NCBI RefSeq assembly: GCF_034314045.1
Contig: NZ_JAVIWL010000001.1
Location: 4,960,001-5,024,000, forward strand
Reading direction: 5' to 3'
Length of the DNA stretch: 64,000 nucleotides
Source of the DNA: Glaciimonas sp. CA11.2
GTDB taxonomy: Bacteria; Pseudomonadota; Gammaproteobacteria; Burkholderiales; Burkholderiaceae_D
Under the pieces are notes generated by a model, which saw only the letters and a program-made list of their open reading frames with translations, ran no database searches and had not been told where the DNA came from. The translations under genes and the position numbers were made by a program. This document shows, in pieces, positions 9,171 to 17,906 of the stretch; within the stretch, counting starts at the first letter, position 1; each line of letters begins with the position of its first letter.

Positions 9171-10794
9171 AGAAAAAGAAAATCCTTCGCTACCCGACCT
9201 GCCGACGCCGCGGATGAAACGCCAGCGTAACTGGTTGCCGTCTCTTGTATGGTTGATTCCGATTGTTGCCGCCTTAGTCGGTCTGACGCTGGTGGCAAAA
9301 ATAATCGTCGAACGAGGTCCGGTTATTACCGTCACGTTTATTACCGCAGAAGGTCTGGAGGCGGGTAAAACCAAAGTGAAATACAAAGATGTGGATATTG
9401 GGACGGTTGAAAAAATTACGCTTAGTAAAGACCACTCTCATATTATCGCGACAATACAATTACTTAAAGAGGCCAAAAGCTTTACCGCGATGGATGCCCG
9501 CTTTTGGGTGGTACGCCCGCGCGTTGCCGCATCCGGCATATCCGGCCTTGGCACCCTACTCTCTGGTGCCTATATCGGTGCCGATGCGGGTAACTCCACA
9601 GAGACCAAAGACGAATTTACCGGACTTGAAGTCCAACCCATCGTTACCCGTGACTCTACCGGCTTACGCTATCTGTTACATGCCAGCGATATTGGATCGC
9701 TGGATATTGGCTCGCCAATTTATTATCGCCGCATTAAAGTCGGCCAGGTCGCCGCTTACGATCTGGACAACGATGGCAAAGGTGTCACTTTACGTATTTT
9801 CATCAACGCTCCTTACCAGAAGTTTGTTGGCGCAAATACGCGGTTTTGGCATGCCAGCGGATTCGATATGCAAATTAGTTCCAGTGGGTTTAAACTTCGC
9901 ACCGAATCGTTGGCAACGGTTGTTTTGGGCGGGATCGCCATGCAATCGCCCGACGATAATATTGGAACGCTGGCGAAAGAAAATACCGCATTTGGATTGG
10001 CAGAAGATCAAAGCGCCGCAATGAAACCAGCCGACGGCCCGCCTCAGACAGTCTTACTTTACTTTAACCAGTCGCTACGAGGACTATCGCCAGGTGCCAC
10101 GGTTGACTTCCGAGGCGTCGAACTAGGTGAAGTCAAATCGATCGGAGTCGAATATGACACCAAAAAACGTGAGTTTCTGATGCCGGTACTCATCCAGATC
10201 TATCCTGAACGATTAGGACGCCGGATGATAGAAGACGAACGGGAATCCCCTTATACCCAGCAGCAACGGTTGCAATATATGATCAGTCGCGGACTGCGGG
10301 CGCAACTGCGGACTGGCAATTTGCTTACCGGTCAGATTTACGTCGCACTCGACTTTTTCCCCAAAGCACCGGCGGTAAAATTTGATGTCACAAAAGCACC
10401 ATTAGAATTGCCAACCATTCCAAACAGCCTGGACGAAATCCAATCTCAAATCGCTGATATCGCGCGCAAATTGAGCAAAGTACCATTCGACCAAATTGGC
10501 ACCGATCTCCAGAAAACGTTGGGAACACTCAATCGCACTCTGACCAATACGGAGAAATTAACCAACACATTGAACACCGATATTGCACCAGACGTTTCCG
10601 CAGCAATGAAAGATCTGCGCAAAACTTTGTCCGCTGCACAGCAAACGTTATCGTCGGACGCACCTCTACAGCAAGATATTCGTCAAACCTTGCAAGAACT
10701 ATCGCGCTCGGCGGCTTCATTGCGGGTGTTAACCGACTATCTGGAACGCCATCCCGAATCTTTGATCCGCGGCAAGCAAGAGGACAAAAAATGA
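9163..10794 (+). CDS. pqiB: PqiB, MCE-domain intermembrane lipid transport protein
   Basis: This 543-aa protein (MTEEKENPSLPDLP...) has one N-terminal membrane helix (LVWLIPIVAALVGLTLVAKI, about residues 27-46) and three successive MCE domains. A long helical C-terminal region follows, which in the family forms a needle across the periplasm. The frame is open to 9016, but the ATG at 9163 has a purine-rich ribosome site (GGAAAG) and begins just before the upstream stop, so it is the likely start. The gene overlaps pqiC by ATGA. Confidence 0.93.
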   Translation: MTEEKENPSLPDLPTPRMKRQRNWLPSLVWLIPIVAALVGLTLVAKIIVERGPVITVTFITAEGLEAGKTKVKYKDVDIGTVEKITLSKDHSHIIATIQLLKEAKSFTAMDARFWVVRPRVAASGISGLGTLLSGAYIGADAGNSTETKDEFTGLEVQPIVTRDSTGLRYLLHASDIGSLDIGSPIYYRRIKVGQVAAYDLDNDGKGVTLRIFINAPYQKFVGANTRFWHASGFDMQISSSGFKLRTESLATVVLGGIAMQSPDDNIGTLAKENTAFGLAEDQSAAMKPADGPPQTVLLYFNQSLRGLSPGATVDFRGVELGEVKSIGVEYDTKKREFLMPVLIQIYPERLGRRMIEDERESPYTQQQRLQYMISRGLRAQLRTGNLLTGQIYVALDFFPKAPAVKFDVTKAPLELPTIPNSLDEIQSQIADIARKLSKVPFDQIGTDLQKTLGTLNRTLTNTEKLTNTLNTDIAPDVSAAMKDLRKTLSAAQQTLSSDAPLQQDIRQTLQELSRSAASLRVLTDYLERHPESLIRGKQEDKK

Positions 10795-11465
10795 CATTCC
10801 CCCTATTTCGTGCGTATCAACCCGCGCATCGCCTTGGTCTTAAGCACGCCCATAAATCTGCGTTTTATGGCCTCGCTGCCATCGCCGCAGTCACGATATT
10901 AGCCGGATGCTCGGTGACGCCAACACGGTTCTACACGCTCGCAACGCCATCCGCGGTTCGTGCATCCAAGCCCGTTGTGGCACAACAAAGCATCTACATT
11001 GAAGTGCCTGCGGTTGGCGTGCCAGAACGTCTGGCGCGACCGCAACTCGTGGTGCGTGCGCAAAATACCCGGGTCGATATTCTGGAGCAGGATCGCTGGT
11101 CATCGCCATTCAATTACGAACTCAGGGATGCGCTGGCAAGCGGACTGGCAGACCGACTGAGTGCGGTCGACGTCACCCGTGGCGGTCGTCCATCTGGCGC
11201 ACCTGGCTATCGGATTGCGATTGACTTGCGTGAATTCGATGCAGCACCGGGGGATAAGGTTCACGCGTTATTCGGTTGGACCATCACACGCTCTGACGAT
11301 GGCCGCAGCACTTCGTGTCAGTTAGCGGTTGCGGAACCAGTGAATGGCGGAATCGACGGGTTGGTTGCGGGTGTCCAGCGTGCGATAGCGGAAACCGTGG
11401 AGGCTATCGCGGTAGACGTGGGCACATTGGCAGCGGGTAATCCCAGCCGGTGCAAAAGTCTTTAA
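10791..11465 (+). CDS. pqiC: PqiC, outer-membrane lipoprotein of the Pqi system
   Basis: This 224-aa DUF330 / ABC-type transport auxiliary lipoprotein has a lipobox (TILAGC) with the lipidated Cys near residue 40, followed by VTPTRFYTL, a hallmark of the family. It would dock the PqiB tube at the outer membrane. The ATG overlaps the pqiB stop by four bases. The leader before the hydrophobic core is long (about 25 residues), so a later start is possible. Confidence 0.9.
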   Translation: MTFPLFRAYQPAHRLGLKHAHKSAFYGLAAIAAVTILAGCSVTPTRFYTLATPSAVRASKPVVAQQSIYIEVPAVGVPERLARPQLVVRAQNTRVDILEQDRWSSPFNYELRDALASGLADRLSAVDVTRGGRPSGAPGYRIAIDLREFDAAPGDKVHALFGWTITRSDDGRSTSCQLAVAEPVNGGIDGLVAGVQRAIAETVEAIAVDVGTLAAGNPSRCKSL

Positions 11466-11513
11466 TGAGATTGTTTTAGCCTGACCTTGCAAAAAAACTT
11501 ATTACTAAAAAAA

Positions 11514-11550
11514 CACGCAATGGAACGTCAGCAACTCCTTGCGTGCTTTT
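11514..11550 (+). terminator. Rho-independent terminator after pqiC
   Basis: A 7-bp stem (CACGCAA 11514-11520 with TTGCGTG 11539-11545) is followed by CTTTT and preceded by an A-run, so it could work for both strands. It separates the pqi operon from the convergent beta-lactamase gene. Confidence 0.65.
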
Positions 11551-11604
11551 CAGTGGAGACGTGATGTTTCGCTAACTTAGCCGGTACTAGAGAGGGATTA
11601 GCGA

Positions 11605-12789
11605 CTATTTTTTTGATCCGCTCTGACGATTCAATTGATCTAATATTTGATAAGCAGCGGTCACTCTTTGATCCACCGGATAGGACTTGTTTGCCAGGAT
11701 CACAATCCCTATTTTCTTTGTCGGAATAAAAGCAGCATAAGATGAAAAACCATTAGTAGAACCCGTTTTGTTAATCAGCACATCTTTTTTTGGCTGCAAC
11801 GGCGGATGCAAGGCCGTTGCTATAGATCCATCATAGACGAAGGACGCGGCGTTTCCAGCTAGTAATTTTTTCAGTTCCACCGGATAAGCATACTGTTCCC
11901 AGATCAAATCCTGCGTAAACTCGCCCGTCGTGAAATATCCTGTATGCGTAGCGGTCACTGCTCGCTGCAATGTGGCATCAAGGTGGATCACCGCCATATT
12001 GGCTTCAATAAATCGAATCAAGTCGGCAGAATCAGTTTTCACTCCATAAGCTTCTGACGCCAGAACGCCGGGATTCACTCTGACCGGCACATCCTTTGTT
12101 GTGTAGCCTTGCGCATAATCCTTTTGCTGATCTGCTGGCACATTGATATAACTGTGCGTCATCCCCAACGCAGGAAATAAATTCTTTTCAAGCGCATCTT
12201 CAAAAGACACGTTCATACTCTTGGCGGCAATTACGCCGAGCATGCCAATACTGACATTCGAGTATTTTCTGTAAGTGCCCGCGGCGTGCGTCGGCTTCCA
12301 GAGCTTCAAATAATCCATCAACTGGTCGGTATTATTAATACTGTCCGGCACTTGCAGCGGAAGGCCACCGCCAGTATGTGTGCCGAGATTAAGAAGACTG
12401 ACGTTATCGAAACTGCTGCCTCGCAATGAAGGCAAATACTTGCTTGCACTATCCGTTAGCAAAAGACTGCCATTAATTTGCGCATAAGAAGCCAGTGTTG
12501 CCGTAAAGGTTTTGCTAAGCGACCCGATTTCAAAAAGAGTTTTGTTGGTAATGCGTTGCTGCGTCTCCTTTGAAGCCAAGCCATAGTTATAGAAATAACT
12601 CTCTCCATTAATCGTGACGGCAATCGCCATGCCCGGGATACTATATTTTTGGATGAGCGGCGCGACAGCATTGTCCACGACATCTTTTATGGTGGCTTGT
12701 TCGGCATTACCTGCAGCAAAACTGCTGTTTGCCAAAAAAAATGATAGAAAATATAAAATTTTTATCCTGCTTATTGCACTTCCACGCAT
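11605..12789 (-). CDS. ampC: Class C (AmpC-type) beta-lactamase
   Basis: This 394-aa exported serine hydrolase carries all three class C motifs at the expected spacing: SLSK (S90-K93, nucleophile), YSN (Y176-N178) and KTG (341-343). The N-terminus has a signal peptide (ILYFLSFFLANSSFAAG) with cleavage near residue 26. LGTHTGGGLPLQVP matches the conserved AmpC stretch after the active site. It would hydrolyse cephalosporins and penicillins in the periplasm. No ampR-type regulator lies next to it; the gene is monocistronic between the pqi operon and a TAXI gene. Confidence 0.93.
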   Translation of the reverse strand: MRGSAISRIKILYFLSFFLANSSFAAGNAEQATIKDVVDNAVAPLIQKYSIPGMAIAVTINGESYFYNYGLASKETQQRITNKTLFEIGSLSKTFTATLASYAQINGSLLLTDSASKYLPSLRGSSFDNVSLLNLGTHTGGGLPLQVPDSINNTDQLMDYLKLWKPTHAAGTYRKYSNVSIGMLGVIAAKSMNVSFEDALEKNLFPALGMTHSYINVPADQQKDYAQGYTTKDVPVRVNPGVLASEAYGVKTDSADLIRFIEANMAVIHLDATLQRAVTATHTGYFTTGEFTQDLIWEQYAYPVELKKLLAGNAASFVYDGSIATALHPPLQPKKDVLINKTGSTNGFSSYAAFIPTKKIGIVILANKSYPVDQRVTAAYQILDQLNRQSGSKK

Positions 12790-13091
12790 AGGTTAAACAC
12801 CCTTCAATTTCAAATAAAAAGATTTATTAAAAACGTCTCGCTGACATAACTCTGACGCAAAAGTGATCCTTTATCAAGATCGGAAATTCACCACTTTGCA
12901 CAGCAAATCGGCAATATCCTCGCTTGCTCAACTTGCTCAACTCGCTAGCATGGATGAAGTTCAGATCAATCTAGTCAGTAATGAAATCCGCGCATAACCG
13001 GATTATTGACCAAGCCATTCATGAACCGGCGAATCATATTGATGACATTTTATTGCCGCGTCAGGGATGATTGGAAAGGCGCAGTTGGACT
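12790..13091. other. Intergenic stretch upstream of ampC
   Basis: About 300 bases with no convincing gene. It should hold the ampC promoter. A TTGCTCAAC word is repeated in tandem at about 12926-12943. A 29-codon frame (12981-13070, + strand) ends in NHIDDILLPRQG, faintly like the end of IS66-type transposases, but it is too short to call. Confidence 0.4.
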
Positions 13092-14444
13092 TTAATGATT
13101 ATTGGCCAGTCTGGACCGGACGAAGCCTATATGTTCCCGGAGCACATAAAATTGATCGGCAAAAGCTAGTGGCATTTTCATCCGATTAACAGATTCTTCA
13201 ATATGATCGAGCCGTTGCAGCATATCGGCACGCTCTTCCGGAGTCTGCGCGGTTGCCCCACGCTCGAGCGCTATCAACGAACCGTACCAGCGATAAATCC
13301 GTGATTTTATGCGCCAGCCATAGAGCAAAGGAACCAGACGAAATGCGGGGATCAGAAGCAATATCAACGGCAGCAATATCACCACAGTGCGATCAACAAG
13401 GCTAGCCAGCCAGTATGGCAATGTACGATAAAAAAATCCTTTACCTGACTTGTAATACCGCGTTGCATCGTCGCTGATCCGAAATTCGTGCGCCAGCGGA
13501 GCGGGAAACTCATTAGCGCGTTGCAATATGTTCGCACCGCTATGCACTTCCTTGAGGGCGTCAATGAGCAAGTCAGATAAGGCCGGATGCAAATCATCCC
13601 GTGCAATCAACTCAGCAGTCGGTGCTATGAGTTGAATATCGCGGTTAGGAATATTTTTTCCAAAATCGAATACCCCCTTAGGAATTTTCAACTCATTCAG
13701 ATAAGCAAAGCGCCGCGCATAAGCACTCGCCTGGGCAAAATCCAGCAGGCGAATACCGGGCGCTCGCAGTAACCTACCCATAGTTGGCGGCGCAGCGGAG
13801 TCACCCATCAAGAATGCTGCATCGATCGTATCATCCGTCAGTGCCTTGGCCGCTTCATCCCCGCCCATATCCAACAGTGCAGTGTTGCCGCCCGGGACAA
13901 TACCATTTGCCTTCAAAAGAGTGAGAGCGAGCACTCGCGATCCACTTCCTTGCAGACCGATTGCCACGCGCTTGCCTTTTAATTCGGATAGCCGATCAAT
14001 GGATTTTTTGCCTCGATAAAATACCGACACCGGAACGTACGCAATACTTCCCAGCGACATCAAACGATCTGTCGACATATCTGCCGCCACGCCGCCTTGC
14101 ACAAGTCCGATGTCGACGCCAGTGGTTGGATCGTTCAGTTTTCGGAGATTATCCAGTGATCCTTCAGACGTGACGATGATGAGCTTGACGCCGTTTCGGG
14201 CTAATATCTTGCGATATTTTTCCGCATCGTTCCAGAAATTACTATGCTCCGGTCCGGTCGAAATAGTGAGTGTTTTGGGCGGTGCCGGATCGATCAACCA
14301 GATCGCCAGCCAGATCCCGATGATCCCAAGCAAAACAATCGGACCGAAACTGATCGCAAGATCGCGCCACGAGATCGCGACAAAGCGCGTCTTGATGTTT
14401 TTAACAGATTGCTTATATTCAGATGCAGTGTTTGGAATCGCCAT
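13092..14444 (-). CDS. TAXI-family solute-binding protein, membrane-anchored
   Basis: This 450-aa protein is related to TRAP-type TAXI periplasmic binding proteins. An N-terminal membrane helix (about residues 29-51) is followed by the binding domain (LTISTGPEHSNFW, VDIGLVQGG, GKRVAIGLQGSGSRV). A second hydrophobic segment (VVILLPLILLLIPAFRLVPL, about 353-372) precedes a cytoplasmic helical tail. Usual TAXI proteins are free periplasmic proteins of about 320 aa, so this double-anchored form is a distinct subtype. No TRAP permease lies nearby. It starts 4 bases after the acyltransferase stop. Confidence 0.82.
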   Translation of the reverse strand: MAIPNTASEYKQSVKNIKTRFVAISWRDLAISFGPIVLLGIIGIWLAIWLIDPAPPKTLTISTGPEHSNFWNDAEKYRKILARNGVKLIIVTSEGSLDNLRKLNDPTTGVDIGLVQGGVAADMSTDRLMSLGSIAYVPVSVFYRGKKSIDRLSELKGKRVAIGLQGSGSRVLALTLLKANGIVPGGNTALLDMGGDEAAKALTDDTIDAAFLMGDSAAPPTMGRLLRAPGIRLLDFAQASAYARRFAYLNELKIPKGVFDFGKNIPNRDIQLIAPTAELIARDDLHPALSDLLIDALKEVHSGANILQRANEFPAPLAHEFRISDDATRYYKSGKGFFYRTLPYWLASLVDRTVVILLPLILLLIPAFRLVPLLYGWRIKSRIYRWYGSLIALERGATAQTPEERADMLQRLDHIEESVNRMKMPLAFADQFYVLREHIGFVRSRLANNH

Positions 14445-14448
14445 GAAC

Positions 14449-15639
14449 CTATTTTAACGTTGAAAGCGTCGGTTGCAAAAATTGCGGTGCATTACTATCA
14501 ACCAGCGGACGTCGCAGTGTGCCCCATGAAAGGCGGCCAAGCGGACACTGCACCCAACGATAAAACGCAGCACCAGCCAAAATACTTGCCATCCACGCCA
14601 CCAGCATACCGATCGCTTGCAATAGCGGCCTTGTCGCAACAAAGCGGGTAAAAATCGCGTTCACAACCAAACAAACCGGAAAATGCACCAAAAATATACC
14701 ATAGGAAATATTCCCACACCCGCGAAAACGCGACCACCATTGTTTTCCGACAATAATATTGGACTGACTGCTAAGCCGACTAATCCAAATTAAAGCACAC
14801 GCAATGACCAAAGCAACCGCAATGCGGCTACGAAAATCGATGAGTAGCGCGCCGGTTGCTGGCAACAATATCGCCGTAAGCAGAAGCGCAACCGACAGTG
14901 GCCGACGCGCCGGATCGCGTGCCCACCAGGCAATGACGCCTAAACCGTAGCTTCCAAAAAAATATACTGCCCAGGAATCCCATCGCGCATCCCGATTAAA
15001 GTATAGAAGTGATAAACAAACGCCGCCGATGATCATCGCGGGCACAAGCCATGGCACGCTGCGCCGCGCAGCCAGCTTGCCCGCCGACCACAGCATCAGC
15101 GTTAACAAAGCATACAACTGAAAGTCAATCGCAACATACCAGGCACCGGCCGATATCGACTCATACCCTAATACGGTATGGAGTAACAGAACGTGCGCAG
15201 CCATTTGCGCGAACGTGGGCATTGCAGAGATAGAGGAATGCGTCATCCACACACCAGCCAAAATCGACGCGCCGACTGCCAATCCTGTCGCGACCATAAA
15301 AGGCGGCACTAAACGAATATAACGCCGCCATACCGTGTGTAACGGGTCGATGAAGCCCGGCGCACCTTTTGGGGAGAGCGATTTCGCAGCTAAAAACCCA
15401 CTGGTCACAAGAAAAACCTGTACCGCGATCCGCGCGTAAGATTCCAGCCAACCGATAAAAGTGGGCGCGAAAGGTCTGACGTAGTCCGACATAGGGCCAT
15501 AAAATGCCAAATGGTGCAGCACGATCAACTGTGCGGCGATGATCTTTAAGAAATCAATAAAGCCGCTTTGGAAGCCGTGGCTATTACTGTTTTTTAGATC
15601 GGAATTCGATGGCCCGGGCAAAGGCGGAAGATCGCGCAT
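14449..15639 (-). CDS. Acyltransferase 3 (OafA-like) membrane protein
   Basis: This 396-aa polytopic protein belongs to the acyltransferase 3 family, which O-acetylates or otherwise acylates cell-surface sugars. The diagnostic opening FIDFLKIIAAQLIVLHHLAFYG contains the conserved His pair near residues 41-42. About ten hydrophobic helices follow. It lies directly upstream of the TAXI gene with a 4-base gap, so the two are probably cotranscribed. The sugar substrate is unknown and no polysaccharide genes are adjacent. Confidence 0.87.
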   Translation of the reverse strand: MRDLPPLPGPSNSDLKNSNSHGFQSGFIDFLKIIAAQLIVLHHLAFYGPMSDYVRPFAPTFIGWLESYARIAVQVFLVTSGFLAAKSLSPKGAPGFIDPLHTVWRRYIRLVPPFMVATGLAVGASILAGVWMTHSSISAMPTFAQMAAHVLLLHTVLGYESISAGAWYVAIDFQLYALLTLMLWSAGKLAARRSVPWLVPAMIIGGVCLSLLYFNRDARWDSWAVYFFGSYGLGVIAWWARDPARRPLSVALLLTAILLPATGALLIDFRSRIAVALVIACALIWISRLSSQSNIIVGKQWWSRFRGCGNISYGIFLVHFPVCLVVNAIFTRFVATRPLLQAIGMLVAWMASILAGAAFYRWVQCPLGRLSWGTLRRPLVDSNAPQFLQPTLSTLK

Positions 15640-15861
15640 TTTTACTTGTTTTTATAACGACTGGGCGCTCATGATACTGTTTACGTTGTGCCTGTCTAGT
15701 AAATTAATTTTTACACCCGATATTTTCTGAATGACAATTCTTACTCATGAACAAGAATGGTAGGACGGGAGCAACATAACCATTAATATTCACCGCAAAA
15801 TAAGTTGCACATTATGTTATACCTAGCCGGTTTGACCACGCACTAAGCCCCGACATTTAAG

Positions 15862-16086
15862 ATGAACCCCGACCATTTACCCCTTTTAGTGAGCCGCGAA
15901 ATGCCCTTCGGCAAATATAAAGGTCGCTTGATTGCCGATTTGCCAGGCCATTATTTGGGCTGGTTTGCGCGGGAAGGTTTTCCATCCGGGGAACTGGGAG
16001 GGCTATTAGCGCTGATGTATGAGCTTGATCACAATGCACTAAGGCATCTGCTTGACCCGTTGCGGACCACAGCCAGACAAAAATAA
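15862..16086 (+). CDS. DUF3820 small protein
   Basis: This 74-aa protein shows the DUF3820 pattern: MPFGKYKGRLIADLP followed by YLGWFAREGFPSGELG and a short helical end. The family is widespread in proteobacteria, and its biochemical role is not established. It is a lone gene between a leftward acyltransferase gene and a leftward thioesterase gene. The length is normal for the family. Confidence 0.82.
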   Translation: MNPDHLPLLVSREMPFGKYKGRLIADLPGHYLGWFAREGFPSGELGGLLALMYELDHNALRHLLDPLRTTARQK

Positions 16087-16187
16087 CGCTCTCTCGGCCG
16101 CTATCGTTAACAACAGGCAATCATCAACGCGCCATGCCGCTGCGGCAGATTAACCCATGACGCGTAAAGAATCACGCCAATCCTGGT

Positions 16188-16682
16188 TTAACGTTTGGTT
16201 TCGATTTTTTTGCGGAATTCTCTGCGAACTATTGCATTTTGAAAACGTTGTATTTGCTCATCGGTGACAGGAACCAGCGGTGCTACGGGGATAGGCTTAC
16301 GATGCTCATCGACTGCAACCATTGTAAAATAGCAACTATTTGCATGGCGAATCAAGCGTTTCTGGATATTTTCGGTGACAACTTTGATTCCGATTTCCAT
16401 GGATGTGGTGCCCGTGTAGTTGACCGACGCCAAAAAAGTGACCAATTCACCCACATGAATCGGTTCGCGGAAAACGACCTGATCGACCGATAGCGTCACC
16501 ACATAAGTAGCAGAATAACGGCTAGCGCAAGCGTAAGCCACGCTGTCGAGATACTTTAGTACAGTGCCACCGTGCACATTACCCGAAAAATTTGCCATGT
16601 CAGGCGTCATCAACACGGTCATCGTGAGTTCGTGCGAAGGAGAAGCGATCATTGTGAGTTCCGGGGAGGGAGAAGCATTCAT
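16188..16682 (-). CDS. Hot-dog-fold acyl-CoA thioesterase (YciA/BACH type)
   Basis: This 164-aa acyl-CoA hydrolase has the family hallmark MTPDMANFSGNVHGGTVLKYLD, with the catalytic Asn/His/Gly region, and VDQVVFREPIHVGELV. The N-terminus holds an internal duplication (SPSPELTM then SPSHELTM) made by a 30-bp imperfect direct repeat at about 16617-16676. Either the first ATG or the one at the second repeat could be used; the first has a ribosome site (AAAGG). Confidence 0.88.
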   Translation of the reverse strand: MNASPSPELTMIASPSHELTMTVLMTPDMANFSGNVHGGTVLKYLDSVAYACASRYSATYVVTLSVDQVVFREPIHVGELVTFLASVNYTGTTSMEIGIKVVTENIQKRLIRHANSCYFTMVAVDEHRKPIPVAPLVPVTDEQIQRFQNAIVRREFRKKIETKR

Positions 16683-16805
16683 AAAACCGTACCTTTAATA
16701 ATATTGCGAATTCTATTGATATTGTTTAACACGCATACGAAGTTACTTTTTTTCATATTATGCCGCAGATAGCATGCCAAACATCGCAAAGCCACTGCAC
16801 CGCGC

Positions 16806-17906
16806 TCAAAATTTCAACGGTTTCACATAACCGGTCAATTCAAAATAGCCGCGCCCAACCGGCTTGCCTGCCCTGCTGACCGTCACAGCGCCCTCCCAAT
16901 AGACCGATCCGGTCGACTGTCGTGAATCCAGTTCCTGATCGTCTTGCAAGGGATTCAGCGCCCATTCAACCGTTCCTGTACGCAACACGGATTGCACCGG
17001 ATAACTGGCATCCGTGCGTGGCGAGCGCCAATTGCGCTGCGGTAAAAACTGCACCTGATCCTGGTTAAACTGCGTCGTTTCTCCATTCGCCTCACGCAAC
17101 ACCGCATGCGCCCACACTTTGGCACCGTTGCGACTACGAATTTGAAATGCCATCAACGCCACGCCATCGTCCAGATTAGCACCCAGCCAATCCCAGCCAG
17201 AGGCATCGGCCGCCAACACGCTGGTCGACCACTCATGATCAAGCCAGGCCGTTCCCGTCACCACTTCCTCACGACCAGCGCGTCCAATCGTGCCACTCAC
17301 ACGTAATTGTGGTTCGCTATAGTAATAACTGGCCTGTGCCGGCAAAGGCCCCTTGCGAGAATAACCGTTCTCTCCTTGTAATAAAGGAGCTTGTGTTGGC
17401 GTCAAAGCAAACTTCAGGGTGAAATCCCGCGCCTCAACGGTGACTTGATACCTACCATCAACGCCGCGCACTAGTCGCCAATTATCCAGCGCCACATCAG
17501 TATTACCTTCTTTTGCATACGCAAGACCAAAACCGGCGCGGGCGCTCTTTTGATCATGTAACAACTTACCCAGACTAGGATCGGATAACGCGGCGTGCGC
17601 GATGATTAATTGGGTTGGCGCAAAAGCACTGGGGTTAGCATGATCGTTATCCGTGGCGGACCGAAAAAAAGTGATCTGAAATCCCAATGGCTTACCGTCC
17701 GGTTTGGTCAGCCAACCAGTGGCGTACCACCATTCCGTGCGAAAATCCGGATGCGCACCAGTATCGCGGGGCAGCGAGACTGCATGATCTGGTGTTACCT
17801 GAGAAAACTGCGGCGGCGCGGCATCTGCCATACGCATTGATGTCGCTACCGATACGGAAAACATCATGAACAAAACAGCTAACCAACGTTTGCAGACCGT
17901 GTGCAT
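16806..17906 (-). CDS. AttH/CrtC-like lipocalin-type secreted hydrolase
   Basis: This 366-aa exported protein belongs to the AttH (CrtC-N, DUF2006) family of double-lipocalin proteins. A signal peptide covers about residues 1-28. FRTEWWYATGWL and WLDHEWSTSVL are the conserved Trp-rich family motifs. The ATG at 17906 overlaps the permease stop as TAATG, which argues for it over the TTG six bases upstream. In Agrobacterium-type attEFGH operons the same trio occurs (ATPase, permease, AttH), so it likely handles a lipid substrate delivered by the ABC exporter. Substrate unknown. Confidence 0.85.
   Translation of the reverse strand: MHTVCKRWLAVLFMMFSVSVATSMRMADAAPPQFSQVTPDHAVSLPRDTGAHPDFRTEWWYATGWLTKPDGKPLGFQITFFRSATDNDHANPSAFAPTQLIIAHAALSDPSLGKLLHDQKSARAGFGLAYAKEGNTDVALDNWRLVRGVDGRYQVTVEARDFTLKFALTPTQAPLLQGENGYSRKGPLPAQASYYYSEPQLRVSGTIGRAGREEVVTGTAWLDHEWSTSVLAADASGWDWLGANLDDGVALMAFQIRSRNGAKVWAHAVLREANGETTQFNQDQVQFLPQRNWRSPRTDASYPVQSVLRTGTVEWALNPLQDDQELDSRQSTGSVYWEGAVTVSRAGKPVGRGYFELTGYVKPLKF

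Noticed and set aside
12981..13070. IS66-type transposase C-terminal remnant
   Set aside because: Only about a dozen residues resemble the family and no inverted repeats are present; too weak to call.
11605..13091. ampR regulator for the class C beta-lactamase
   Set aside because: No LysR-type gene diverges from ampC; the neighbours are pqiC and a TAXI gene.
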